Below the pieces are notes generated by a model. The model searched no databases, was not told where the DNA came from, and saw only the letters and a list, made by a program, of their open reading frames with translations. A stretch of 64,000 nt of DNA from Owenia fusiformis (lineage: Eukaryota; Annelida; Polychaeta; Sabellida; Oweniidae): positions 21,342,184-21,406,183 of the forward strand of contig CAIIXF020000012.1 of assembly GCA_903813345.2 (NCBI GenBank), read 5' to 3'. Position numbers and translations under genes: made by a program. Positions 36,205 to 48,936 of the stretch are shown here, one piece after another; positions within the stretch are counted from its first letter, which is position 1, and each line of letters starts with the position of its first letter.

Positions 36205-37390
36205 CATTGTACATGGTATAGGCCAGTGTACATAATTGATAAAAATTGATAACAGAATGGATTTTTGGCATTTTTAAAGTTTTAAGGCTGCTGGTGTTTT
36301 GTTGCAGAACATATTTTAAAAAAATACTTGGATTCCAAGCAAGCGTTGGTATGACTGATTACTCATTTTGTTCTAACATCTGTTCAATTTTTGAAGAAAA
36401 TATAAAAACTTCTAGAGTACACAATAATATAATTGATCATTCATGTCATTTTCAAATACCATCGGATTGTGGGTTCGGCATGTGATTTATTTCTCATTTA
36501 ATTGATTTTAAATAAACACGCTAGATTTAAAATTACTCATTTTATTCATCTATGATTTAAGGAATACATCTACAGTATTATAGTGTCCATTTTGATTCAA
36601 TAATCAATATAGATTTTGCACATATTCATAAATTTTTGCTTTTGTATATTCACATCGAAACATTAAGGAAGAACAGCACAGAAGAAGGCTATAGCATTAA
36701 ATAAAATCTTTAACATAGTAATACACATATGGTTCTACATTTTAATTCCAAAACAAGCATGAATATGATGTAACAAGTCCTATGTATCAAGTCCTATGTA
36801 CCAAGCCACATGGATGATTTATGCTGTCTGCTACAGAGGTCAATGTGTAAGATATATTGACCGGATATATTGATTGGATGTAGCATGTCGAATATTGATA
36901 CAAATTAAATTCTATAGAATTGATAGTCTGCATGCACACGATCATCTTTTTGTCAATTGAACCAGTGCATGGCAAGATCGTATATAATATAGATGCTGCA
37001 GACATGTATCACTTATGTTCTCAAGTCCAAGGTAAGAGGATTGAACCTGAAAATAAAAGGAAAACAATCAGGATTGATTTAACTTTTGAATGCTCCATCT
37101 TTTATGAGTACCAGTATCTACAACTGTTTTTGATCTAATGAGATATTTTCAATTCGTTCTTCTATATGTAAAATGACTTTTGTTTAAATGAACATGAAAT
37201 GCCCCTTGGTGTTTTGGTACTGGATTGTGAAGTTGGTTCTCGATTGATGGGGTGAGGGAGAAGGGATGTTAGACATTATTTATTGTCGCGATAGATCATG
37301 TTTTTACGATTTATAACATGTATAGGGTTAACTTATCCTATAACACCAACATAACTAAAGAAGCAAGCCCAATGTCCTGTTTAAGAACCA
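36205..37390. other. Intergenic DNA with no recognised gene
   Basis: Short open frames only (up to 79 codons). No repeat found; the tandem array starts at 37391. Confidence 0.4.
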
Positions 37391-38388
37391 TAGTTGTACC
37401 TCAATGATACAAGATAAGAAAATGAAAAATACAAGGATACAACTTGGTCGAGTCACTTCCAATACAAGCGGAGGTGGGGATGCCGAGGCATTCCTTTCAT
37501 TGACTCTAGTAAATCTGTCATAGCCTTGCACCCCTCCTGGCTCCAGATTTATATCATCAAGTCAACTAACTGCGTGGGCAGATGTAATTCTGTAGGAAGA
37601 ATGGAATAGTGGAGTATATGTATATTCTTTAAGAATAAATTGAAATGTGGTGTTTCATTTTTCAAAGCAGTTGCCATCTTGACTTGGCCCAATGTGAAGT
37701 AGGAATGATTCAGGCAACTATCACAGACCACATGTGAAAATAATGAAACATGGCTTCATGGTACATTTGTACATTAAGTGAAATCAAGGCAGTCATCATT
37801 TAGTGTATTTCTTAGAAAAATGTTTGCCAAACATACATGTGCCAACAATGGGATTAGAATCCCAACTATTGAAAAATGTGTCATTGTGGAATAACCGTAC
37901 TGAACCAGAGAGCAAAATCATCAAATGATAGAAACGATTATGTGTTACAGTACCTTTAACAAGATGGTATGTAGATATAAATGCTGCAGATTGGTAGCAC
38001 AAATTGTAGATTCTCTGTGGTTTTCCTTTTGTGTTTCTTTTTGTTCTCTCCAAGGCAAGAGGTATGTAGATACAAATGCTGCAGATAGGTAGCACAAATT
38101 GTAGATTCTCTGTGGTTTTCCCTTTGTGGTTCTTTTTATTCTCTCCAAGGCAAGAAGACTGCACCTGAAAGTACATTTAAGGAAAAGATCAGCGATGGTT
38201 CAATTAAAAAGAAAGAAAACCCCGAAACTAAGCCCACAATTTTAACATGAAAACCCAAAAGAAAAGACCCTTCAATCTACAACTGTAGCTAAAATGAACA
38301 CAAGACTTCAGACCTTCAAAATTTAGATCTGGAGTAGTACTTGAAGTGAACTTTAAAATTGAATCATTGCTGAGTAAGTATTGGTCAA

Positions 38389-38458
38389 CGAAATACAATA
38401 CAATACAATACAAAACAATACAAAACTATACAATACAATACAATACAATACAATACTA
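38389..38458. repeat. (AATAC)n microsatellite, unit 1
   Basis: Runs of 'atacaatacaatac' with a few interruptions ('aaaac', 'ctata'). The equivalent tracts in the other units are near 40179-40258, 43452-43525, 46558-46637, 49853-49927, 52944-53018 and 55394-55443; their lengths differ, as expected for slippage. Confidence 0.95.
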
Positions 38459-38479
38459 AGCACTACATCCATGATCTTG

Positions 38480-38712
38480 GTCATCTGGTTCGTTGGTTGT
38501 CTGGTTCATTGGTTGTCTGGTTCGTTGGGTGAAGTGTTGGTTAGATGGTTGATTAATTAGTTAATTGGTTGGTTAGTTTTAACCTATTGGGTGGTCTGGT
38601 GGTTGTCTGGTTGGTTAGTTGGTTGGTTAGTATGTAAGTTGGTTGGTTAGATTAAGCCTATCGGGTCATTGGTTGGTCGGTTGGATGTCCGGTTGGTTGG
38701 TTGGTTGGTTGT
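38480..38712. repeat. GGTT-rich tract, unit 1
   Basis: Degenerate 'ttggttggttag' and 'gtctggttcgttg' repeats. The same tract is present in each array unit (for example 40285-40565 and 46670-46970). The W-, L- and G-rich open frames reported here come from this repeat. Confidence 0.9.
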
Positions 38713-39534
38713 TTGACACCCCCAAGAAAAAATAACTGGAGTGATGACTTCCCAAAAACTTGAATTAAACAACCACATCTACAATCAAAAGATCCCCATT
38801 GCTCCATCAAATCCAACTCAATAAAAAGGTGAGTTGAGACCCCCCCATGAAATTAAACTGAAACGGTATTGGAAGTAGCCCCCCCCCCAACCCACACACT
38901 ATGGAGTCAATACCTTCCCCAAAACTTGAATTAAGCAACCCAAGCTCAAATCTAAAAGACCACCGCTCAAACAAACTAAAAAGTGAAGTGACTTGAAGCC
39001 CCCCCCCACTAAAAGTAGAACTGGAATATTACTGGGAGTAGCCCCCTGCTAATGGGATGCAACTGATTGCAAGAGATAAAACTGGGCAAAAATGCGACAT
39101 CTATGGTAAGTTCTGGAAACTCGACCTAGTCCCCTCGTGAAGAAAAATGTGATTTCAACAGGATCGTCGTTTCGCAGGGACTTCACCATCTGTGCTACAA
39201 ATAGATAAAAACATGTTGTAGTAGTTGTTATTTTACATAAAACTTTGCATTATACTTTACAGTACTTAAATTTACACTACTAAAAATTTACAGAATTTTA
39301 CAAAAAATAAAAAATTTATTTCTCCCAATTTGATATAAACCGGTAGACTTCCATATCTCTGATTTTGAAACATGAACTCTATCCCCCCAGAAACCCAACC
39401 ACCCCCCTCCCACTTTACCTTAGAGTCCAAGTTTCTCCACCAAAGAATATGGGTCGGCCAACAAAAGTCCACCAGTAAATATCAAACTGGGAGGCGCCCC
39501 TATCCCTATGCAAAACCAGGAAGGAATACTTAAC

Positions 39535-39827
39535 TTAGGTAGCAGGAACGTCGGTTGTAGTCCTAGTTGGCATGCAGCTGTTGTCTCCGTTGTGTCGTTG
39601 GTCATCGGGCTCCTCATCTCCAAGCTGAAAGTGAACCTGAAAACAGAGGAACTAAACTGATGTAATAATTGAATAAAAAAAAATGTACTTACGTTGGTGC
39701 TTTGGTGACAGGAACACGAACACATCTCGCCCATGATACTGTTTACGTGGACTGGACCTGATGGCTCAAAGTTGTCGAAAGACTGATCCAGCTGCCACCC
39801 TAACTTAGTGTGTTCGCTGCATCTCTC
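39535..39827 (-). other. Candidate decayed exon pair in array unit 1
   Basis: On the minus strand, 39693-39827 is open for 45 codons (including FDNFEPSGPVHVNS and MGEMCSCSCHQSTN) and ends at GTAAGTAC. Across a 56-bp gap ending TTTTCAG, 39636-39535 continues in the same frame for 33 codons (VHFQLGDEEPDDQRHN, then NGDNSCMPTRTTTDVPAT) to a TAA. An AATAAA on the same strand follows at about 39310. Other units disrupt this: a TAG in units 3-6, an early TAA in unit 7, and a deletion shifting the second frame in type B. The unspliced frame is also open. I recognise no family; this may be a dead gene end or chance. Confidence 0.25.
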
Positions 39828-40589
39828 TCACAGTACCTTTAACAAGATGGCATGTAGATATAAATGCTGCAGATAGGTAGCACAAATTGTAGATTCTCTG
39901 TGGTTTTCCCTTTGTGGTTCTTTCTGTTCTCTCCAAGGCAAGAGGACTGCACCTGAAAGTACATTTAAGGAAAAGGTCAGCGATGGTTCAATTAAAAAGA
40001 AAGAAACCCCGAAACTAAGCCCACAATTTTAACATGAAAACCCAAAAGAAAAGACCCTTCAATCTACAACTGTAGCTAAAATGAACACAAGACTTCAGAC
40101 CTTCAAAATTTAGATCTGGAGTAGTACTTGAAGTCAACTTTAAAATTGAATCATTACTGAGTAAGTACTGGTCAACGAAATACAATACAATACAAAACAA
40201 AACAATACAAAACTATACAATACAATACAATACAATACAATACAATACAATACAATACTAAGCACTAGATCCATGATCTTGGTCATCTGGTTCGTTGCTT
40301 GTCTGGTTCATTGCTTGTCTGGTTCGTTGCTTGTCTGGTTCGTTGGTTGTTTGGTTCGTTGGATGGAGTGTTGATTAGTTTGTTGATTAATTAGTTAGTT
40401 GGTTGGTTAGTTTTAACTTATTGGGTGGTCTGGTGGTTGTCTGGTTGGTTAGTTGGTTGGTTAGTTGGTTGGTTAGTAAGTAAGTTAGTTAATAGATTAA
40501 GCCTATTGGGTCATTGGTTGGTCGGTTGGATGTTCGGTAAGTTGGTTGGTTGGTTGTCTGGTTGTTTGACTTCCCCCCAAGAAAAACTA

Positions 40590-41880
40590 GAATAGTACTG
40601 GGAGCAGCCCCCTGCTTAAGGGATGCCACTGATTGCAAGAGATAAAAACTGGTCAAAAGCGACATCTACAGTAAGTCCTTGAAACTCAACCTAGTCTCCT
40701 AATGGAGACAAATGTGATTTCAACAGGACTGTCTTTCTGCAGGAAAACTGAAAAACTACTGGGAGTTCCCCCCCCCCTGCTAATGGGATGCAACTGATTG
40801 CAAGAGATAATACTGGTCAAAATGCGACATCTACTGTAAGTCCTTGAAACTCAACCTAGTCCCCTAATGGAGACAAATGTGATTTCAACAGGACTGTCTT
40901 TCCGCAGGAAAACTGGAAGAGTACTGGGAGTCCCCCCCCCTGCTAATGGGATGCAATTGATTGAAAGAGATAAAAACTGGTCAGAGCGACATGTACGGTA
41001 GGTCCTTGAAACTCAACCTAGTCCCCTAATGGAGACAAATGTGATTTCAACAGGACTGTCCTTCCGCACGAAAACTGGAATAGTACTGGGAGTTCCCCCC
41101 CCCCTGCTAATGGGATGCAACTGATTGCAAGAGATGAAAACTGGTCAAAAGCGACATCTACGGTAAGTCCTTGAAACTCAACCTAGTCCCCTAATGGAGA
41201 CAAATGTGATTTCAACAGGACTGTCTTTCCGCAGGAAAACTGGAAGAGTACTGGGAGTCCCCCCCCCTGCTAATGGGATGCAATTGATTGCAAGAGATAA
41301 AAACTGGTCAGAGCGACATGTACGGTAGGTCCTTGAAACTCAACCTAGTCCCCTAATGGAGACAAATGTGATTTCAACAGGACCGTCCTTCCGCACGAAA
41401 ACTGGAATAGTACTGGGAGTTCCCCCCCCCTGCTAATGGGATGCAACTGATTGCAAGAGATGAAAACTGGTCAAAAGCGACATCTACGGTAAGTCCTTGA
41501 AACTCAACCTAGTCCCCTAATGAAGACAAATGTGATTTCAACAGGACTGTCTTTCCGCAGGAAAACTGGAAGAGTACTGGGAGTCCCCCCCCTGCTAATG
41601 GGATGCAATTGATTGCAAGAGATAAAAACTGGTCAGAGCGACATGTACGGTAGGTCCTTGAAACTCAACCTAGTCCCCTAATGGAGACAAATGTGATTTC
41701 AACAGGACTGTCATTCCGCAGGAAAACTGGAATAGTACTGGGAGTTCCCTCCCCCCCTTCTAATGGGATGCAACTGATTGCAAGAGATAAAACTGGTCAA
41801 AATGCGACATCTACTGTAAGTCCTGGAAACTTGACCTAGTCCCCTCGTGGAAAAAATGTGATTCCAACAGGACCGTCTTT
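40590..41880. repeat. 162-bp minisatellite in unit 2, two-unit higher-order repeat
   Basis: 'tactgggag' occurs at 40596, 40758, 40922, 41083, 41249, 41411, 41575 and 41736, giving a period of 161-166 bp. Two versions alternate: one has GAAGAG, CAATTGATTG and CATGTACGGTAGGT; the other has GAATAG, CAACTGATTG and CATCTACGGTAAGT. Every unit has 'ctttccgcag' or a close variant before GAAAACTGG, and a GTRRGT after ACG. The C-tract in each copy varies from about 5 to 10. Equivalent arrays are at about 43850-44985, 46985-48285 and 50240-51375. Confidence 0.93.
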
Positions 41881-41968
41881 TCGCAGGGACTTCACCATCT
41901 GTGCTACAAATAGATAAAACATGTTGTAGTAGTTGTTATTTTACATAAAACTTTACATGAAAACTTTA

Positions 41969-42041
41969 AATAAAACTTTACACTATACTTTACACTACAC
42001 TACTAAAAATTTACAGAATATTACAAAAGATAAAATTTATT
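41969..42041. promoter_or_regulatory. Possible convergent polyadenylation signals (unit 2; repeated in other B units)
   Basis: AATAAA on the plus strand at 41969-41974 and AATAAA on the minus strand at 42036-42041 face each other about 60 bp apart, just beyond the last splice-like motif of the minisatellite (plus) and beyond the candidate exons (minus). Both are in AT-rich DNA where AATAAA is common by chance. Confidence 0.25.
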
Positions 42042-42535
42042 TCTCCCAATTTGATATAAACCAGTAGACTTCCATATTTTTGATTTTGAAACATGAACTC
42101 TATCCCCCCGGAAACCCAACCACCCCCCTCCCACTTTACCTTAGAGTCCAAGTTTCTCCAGCAAAAATATGGGTCGGCCAACAAAAGTCCACAAGTAAAT
42201 ATCAAACTGGGAGGCGCCCCCATCCCTATGCAAAACCAGGAAGGAATACTTAACTTAGGTAGCAGGAACGCAGGAACGCAGCTGTTGTCTCGGTTGTGTC
42301 GTTGGTCATCGGGCTCCTCATCTCCAAGCTGAAAGGGAACCTGAAAACAGAGGAACTAACCTGTTGTAATAATTGAATAGAAAAAAAATGTACTTACTTT
42401 GGTGCTTTGGTGACAGGAACACGAACACCTCTCGCCCATGATACTGTTTACGTGGACCGGACCTGATGGCTCAAAGTTGTCGAAAGACTGATCCAGCTAT
42501 CGCCCTAACTTGGTGTGTTTGCTGCATCTCTCTCA

Positions 42536-45500
42536 TAGTTGTACCTGAAAGATACAAGATAAGAAAATGAAAAATACAAGGATGCAACTTGGTCGAGTCA
42601 CTTCCAATACAAGCGGAGGAGGGAATGCAAAGACATTCCTTTCATTGACTCTAGTAAATCTGTCATAGCCTTATACCCCTCCTGGCTCAAGATGTATATC
42701 ATCAAGTCAACTTACTGCTTAGGCAGATGTAACTCTGTAGGAAGAATGGAATAGTTGAGCATATGTATATTCTTTAAGAACACAGACCACATGTGAAAAT
42801 AATGAAACATGGCTTCATGGTACATCTGTACATTAAGTGAAATCAAGGCAGTCCTCTTTTAGTGTATTTCTAAGAAAAAATGTTTGCCAAACATACATGT
42901 GCCAACAATGGGATTAGAATCCCAACAATTGAAAAATGTGTCGTTGTGAAATAACTGTACTGAACCAGAGAGCAAAATCATCAAATGGTAGAACTGATTA
43001 TGTGTTACAGTACCTTTAACAAGATGGTATGTAGATATAAATGCTGCAGATAGGTAGCACAAATTGCACATTCTCTGTGGTTTTCCTTTTGTGTTTCTTT
43101 TTGTTCTCTCCAAGGCAAGAGGTATGTAGATCACAAATGCTGCAGGTAGGTAGCACAAATTGTAGATTCTCTGTGGTTTTCCCTTTGTGGTTCTTTCTGT
43201 TCTCTCCAAGGCAAGAGGACTGCACCTGAAAGTACATTTAAGGAAAAGATCAGCGATGGTTCAATTAAAAAGAAAGAAACCCCGAAACTAAGCCCACGAT
43301 TTTAATATGAAAACCCAAAAGAAAAGACCCTTCAATCTACAACTGTAGCTAAAATGAACACAAGACTTCAGACCTTCAAAATTTAGATCTGGAGTAGTAC
43401 TTGAAGTCAACTTTAAAATTGAATCATTACTGAGTAAGTACTGGTCAACGAAATACAATACAATACAAAACAAAACAATACAAAACTATACAATACAATA
43501 CAATACAATACAATACAATACAATACTAAGCACTAGATCCATGATCTTGGTCATCTGGTTCGTTGCTTGTCTGGTTCGTTGCTTGTCTGGTTCGTTGCTT
43601 GTCTGGTTCGTTGGTTGTTTGGTTCGTTGGATGGAGTGTTGATTAGTTTGTTGATTAATTAGTTAGTTGGTTGGTTAGTTTTAACCTATTGGGTGGTCTG
43701 GTGGTTGTCTGGTTGGTTAGTTGGTTGGTTAGTAAGTAAGTTAGTTAATAGATTAAGCCTATTGGGTCATTGGTTGGTCGGTTGGATGTTCGGTAAGTTG
43801 GTTGGTTGGTTGTCTGGTTGGTTGTCTGGTTGTTTGACTTCCCCCCAAGAAAAACTAGAATAGTACTGGGAGCAGCCCCCTGCTAATGGGATGCAACTGA
43901 TTGCAAAAGATAAAAACTGGTCAAAAGCGACATCTACAGTAAGTCCTTGAAACTCAACCTAGTCTCCTAATGGAGACAAATGTGATTTCAACAGGACTGT
44001 CTTTCTGCAGAAAAACTGAAAAACTACTGGGAGTTCCCCCCCCCTGCTAATGGGATGCAACTGATTGCAAGAGATAATACTGGTCAAAATGCGACATCTA
44101 CTGTAAGTCCTTGAAACTCAACCTAGTCCCCTAATGGAGACAAATGTGATTTCAACAGGACTGTCTTTCCGCAGGAAAACTGGAAGAGTACTGGGAGTCC
44201 CCCCCCTGCTAATGGGATGCAACTGATTGCAAGAGATGAAAACTGGTCAAAAGCGACATCTACGGTAAGTCCTTGAAACTCAACCTAGTCCCCTAATGGA
44301 GACAAATGTGATTTCAACAGGACTATCTTTCCGCAGGAAAACTGGAAGAGTACTGGGAGTCCCCTCCCCCCTGCTAATGGGATGCAATTGATTGCAAGAG
44401 ATAAAAACTGGTCAGAGCGACATGTACGGTAGGTCCTTGAAACTCAACCTAGTCCCCTAATGGAGACAAATGTGATTTCAACAGGACCGTCCTTCCGCAC
44501 GAAAACTGGAATAGTACTGGGAGTTCCCCCCCCCTGCTAATGGGATGCAACTGATTGCAAGAGATGAAAACTGGTCAAAAGCGACATCTACGGTAAGTCC
44601 TTGAAACTCAACCTAGTCCCCTAATGGAGACAAATGTGATTTCAACAGGACTGTCTTTCCGCAGGAAAACTGGAAGAGTACTGGGAGTCCCCCCCCCCCT
44701 GCTAATAGGATGCAATTGATTGCAAGAGATAAAAACTGGTCAGAGCGACATGTACGGTAGGTCCTTGAAACTCAACCTAGTCCCCTAATGGAGACAAATG
44801 TGATTTCAACAGGACTGTCATTCCGCAGGAAAACTAGAATAGTACTGGGAGTTCCCCCCCCCTTCTAATGGGATGCAACTGATTGCAAGAGATAAAACTG
44901 GTCAAAATGCGACATCTACTGTAAGTCCTGGAAACTTGACCTAGTCCCCTCGTGGAAAAAATGTGATTCCAACAGGACCGTCTTTTCGCAGGGACTTCAC
45001 CATCTGTGCTACAAATAGATAAAACATGTTGTAGTAGTTGTTATTTTACATAAAACTTTACATAAAAACTTTAAATAAAACTTTACACTATACTTTACAC
45101 TACACTACTAAAAATTTACAGAATATTACAAAAGATGAAATTTATTTCTCCCAATTTGATATAAACCAGTAGACTTCCATATTTTTGATTTTGAAACATG
45201 AACTCTATCCCCCCGGAAACCCAACCACCCCCCTCCCATTTTACCTTAGAGTCCAAGTTTCTCCACCAAAAATATGGGTCGGCCAACAAAAGTCCACAAG
45301 TAAATATCAAACTGGGAGGCGCCCCCCATCCCTATGCAAAACCAGAAAGGAATACTTAACTTAGGTAGCAGGAACGCAGGAACGCAGCTGTTGTCTCGGT
45401 TGTGTCGTTGGTCATCGGGCTCCTCATCTCCAAGCTGAAAGGGAACCTGAAAACAGAGGAACTAACCTGTTGTAATAATTGAATAGAAAAAAAATGTACT

Positions 45501-45641
45501 TACTTTGGTGCTTTGGTGACAGGAACACGAACACCTCTCGCCCATGATACTGTTTACGTGGACCGGACCTGATGGCTCAAAGTTGTCGAAAGACTGATCC
45601 AGCTATCGCCCTAACTTGGTGTGTTTGCTGCATCTCTCTCA
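42536..45641. repeat. Array unit 3 (type B)
   Basis: Leader with the 95-bp deletion ('ctttaagaacacagacc'), doubled 'ctctgtggttttcc' block, AATAC tract, GGTT tract, about seven 162-bp motifs (43850-44985). Confidence 0.93.
43850..44985. repeat. 162-bp minisatellite in unit 3
   Basis: About seven copies of the motif described at 40590-41880, with the same alternation in most of the array; one place has two consecutive copies of similar type, which accounts for part of the length difference from unit 4. Confidence 0.9.
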
Positions 45642-48600
45642 TAGTTGTACCTGAAAGATACAAGATAAGAAAATGAAAAATACAAGGATGCAACTTGGTC
45701 GAGTCACTTCCAATACAAGCGGAGGAGGGAATGCAAAGACATTCCTTTCATTGACTCTAGTAAATCTGTCATAGCCTTATACCCCTCCTGGCTCAAGATT
45801 TATATCATCAAGTCAACTAACTGCTTGGGCAGATGTAACTCTGTAGGAAGAATGGAATAGTTGAGCATATGTATATTCTTTAAGAACACAGACCACATGT
45901 GAAAATAATGAAACATGGCTTCATGGTACATCTGTACATTAAGTGAAATAAAGGCAGTCCTCTTTTAGTGTATTTCTAAGAAAAAATGTTTGCCAAACAT
46001 ACATGTGCCAACAAAGGGATTAGAATCCCAACAATTGAAAAATGTGTCGTTGTGGAATAACTGTACTGAACCAGAGAGCAAAATCATCAAATGATAGAAC
46101 TGATTATGTGTTACAGTACCTTTAACAAGATGGTATGTAGATATATATGCTGCAGATAGGTAGCACAAATTGCACATTCTCTGTGGTTTTCCTTTTGTGT
46201 TTCTTTTTGTTCTCTCCAAGGCAAGAGGTATGTAGATCACAAATGCTGCAGGTAGGTAGCACAAATTGTAGATTCTCTGTGGTTTTCCCTTTGTGGTTCT
46301 TTCTGTTCTCTCCAAGGCAAGAGGACTGCACCTGAAAGTACATTTAAGGAAAAGGTCAGCGATGGTTCAATTAAAAAGAAAGAAACCCCGAAACTAAGCC
46401 CACAATTTTAACATGAAAACCCAAAAGAAAAGACCCTTCAATCTACAACTGTAGCTAAAATGAACACAAGACTTCAGACCTTCAAAATTTAGATCTGGAG
46501 TAGTACTTGAAGTCAACTTTAAAATTGAATCATTACTGAGTAAGTACTGGTCAACGAAATACAATACAATACAAAACAAAACAATACAAAACTATACAAT
46601 ACAATACAATATAATACAATACAATACAATACAATACTAAGCACTAGATCCATGATCTTGGTCATCTGGTTCGTTGCTTGTCTGGTTCATTGCTTGTCTG
46701 GTTCGTTGCTTGTCTGGTTCGTTGGTTGTTTGGTTCGTTGGATGGAGTGTTGATTAGTTTGTTGATTAATTAGTTAGTTGGTTGGTTAGTTTTAACCTAT
46801 TGGGTGGTCTGGTGGTTGTCTGGTTGGTTAGTTGGTTGGTTAGTTGGTTGGTTAGTAAGTAAGTTAGTTAATAGATTAAGCCTATTGGGTCATTGGTTGG
46901 TCGGTTGGATGTTCGGTAAGTTGGTTGGTTGGATGTCTGGTTGGTTGTCTGGTTGGTTGTCTGGTTGTTTGACTTCCCCCCAAGAAAAACTAGAATAGTA
47001 CTGGGAGCAGCCCCCTGCTAATGGGATGCAACTGATTGCAAAAGATAAAAACTGGTCAAAAGCGACATCTACAGTAAGTCCTTGAAACTCAACCTAGTCT
47101 CCTAATGGAGACAAATGTGATTTCAACAGGACTGTCTTTCTGCAGAAAAACTGAAAAACTACTGGGAGTTCCCCCCCTGCTAATGGGATGCAACTGATTG
47201 CAAGAGATAATACTGGTCAAAATGCGACATCTACTGTAAGTCCTTGAAACTCAACCTAGTCCCCTAATGGAGACAAATGTGATTTCAACAGGACTGTCTT
47301 TCCGCAGGAAAACTGGAAGAGTACTGGGAGTCCCCCCCCTGCTAATGGGATGCAATTGATTGCAAGAGATAAAAACTGGTCAGAGCGACATGTACGGTAG
47401 GTCCTTGAAACTCAACCTAGTCCCCTAATGGAGACAAATGTGATTTCAACAGGACCGTCCTTCCGCACGAAAACTGGAATAGTACTGGGAGTTCCCCCCC
47501 CCCTGCTAATGGGATGCAACTGATTGCAAGAGATGAAAACTGGTCAAAAGCGACATCTACGGTAAGTCCTTGAAACTCAACCTAGTCCCCTAATGGAGAC
47601 AAATGTGATTTCAACAGGACTATCTTTCCGCAGGAAAACTGGAAGAGTACTGGGAGTCCCCCCCCTGCTAATGGGATGCAATTGATTGCAAGAGATAAAA
47701 ACTGGTCAGAGCGACATGTACGGTAGGTCCTTGAAACTCAACCCAGTCCCCTAATGGAGACAAATGTGATTTCAACAGGACCGTCCTTCCGCACGAAAAC
47801 TGGAATAGTACTGGGAGTTCCCCCCCCCCTGCTAATGGGATGCAACTGATTGCAAGAGATGAAAACTGGTCAAAAGCGACATCTACGGTAAGTCCTTGAA
47901 ACTCAACCTAGTCCCCTAATGGAGACAAATGTGATTTCAACAGGACTGTCTTTCCGCAGGAAAACTGGAAGAGTACTGGGAGTCCCCCCCCCTGCTAATG
48001 GGATGCAATTGATTGCAAGAGATAAAAACTGGTCAGAGCGACATGTACGGTAGGTCCTTGAAACTCAACCTAGTCCCCTAATGGAGACAAATGTGATTTC
48101 AACAGGACTGTCATTCCGCAGGAAAACTGGAATAGTACTGGGAGTTCCCCCCCCCCCTTCTAATGGGATGCAACTGATTGCAAGAGATAAAACTGGTCAA
48201 AATGCGACATCTACTGTAAGTCCTGGAAACTTGACCTAGTCCCCTCGTGGAAAAAATGTGATTCCAACAGGACCGTCTTTTCGCAGGGACTTCACCATCT
48301 GTGCTACAAATAGATAAAACATGTTGTAGTAGTTGTTATTTTACATAAAACTTTACATAAAAACTTTAAATAAAACTTTACACTATACTTTACACTACAC
48401 TACTAAAAATTTACAGAATATTACAAAAGATAAAATTTATTTCTCCCAATTTGATATAAACCAGTAGACTTCCATATTTTTGATTTTGAAACATGAACTC
48501 TATCCCCCCGGAAACCCAACCACCCCCCTCCCATTTTACCTTAGAGTCCAAGTTTCTCCACCAAAAATATGGGTCGGCCAACAAAAGTCCACAAGTAAAT

Positions 48601-48936
48601 ATCAAACTGGGAGGCGCCCCCCATCCCTATGCAAAACCAGAAAGGAATACTTAACTTAGGTAGCAGGAACGCAGGAACGCAGCTGTTGTCTCGGTTGTGT
48701 CGTTGGTCATCGGGCTCCTCATCTCCAAGCTGAAAGGGAACCTGAAAACAGAGGAACTAACCTGTTGTAATAATTGAATAGAAAAAAAATGTACTTACTT
48801 TGGTGCTTTGGTGACAGGAACACGAACACCTCTCGCCCATGATACTGTTTACGTGGACCGGACCTGATGGCTCAAAGTTGTCGAAAGACTGATCCAGCTA
48901 TCGCCCTAACTTGGTGTGTTTGCTGCATCTCTCTCA
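45642..48936. repeat. Array unit 4 (type B)
   Basis: Same plan as unit 3 with about eight 162-bp motifs (46985-48285), which accounts for most of its extra length. Confidence 0.93.
46985..48285. repeat. 162-bp minisatellite in unit 4
   Basis: About eight copies with the same alternation of the GTAGGT and GTAAGT versions. Confidence 0.9.

Larger units (their letters stand above)
37391..39832. repeat. Array unit 1 (type A, single 162-bp motif)
   Basis: Carries the 95-bp leader segment ('aaattgaaatgtggtg'...) absent from type B units, a doubled 'gtagattctctg' block, the AATAC tract (38389-38458), the GGTT tract and one 162-bp motif near 39030-39180. Confidence 0.9.
39833..42535. repeat. Array unit 2 (A/B junction unit, leader deleted)
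   Basis: The usual 'catagttgtacctgaaag' is replaced by 'cacagtacctttaac', joining the end of unit 1 directly to the later 'gtacctttaacaagatgg' site and removing the leader; the shared GTAC/TACCT suggests a homology-mediated deletion. The 'gtagattctctg' block is single. The 162-bp motif occurs eight times (about 40590-41880). Confidence 0.9.

Noticed and set aside
42859-43237. Conserved 116-, 73- and 62-codon frames repeated in every array unit
   Set aside because: Sequence identity comes from recent duplication, and several frames on both strands are open over the same bases, so conservation is not evidence of coding.
46804-46998. Frame rich in WLVGWLVG
   Set aside because: Direct translation of the GGTT microsatellite.
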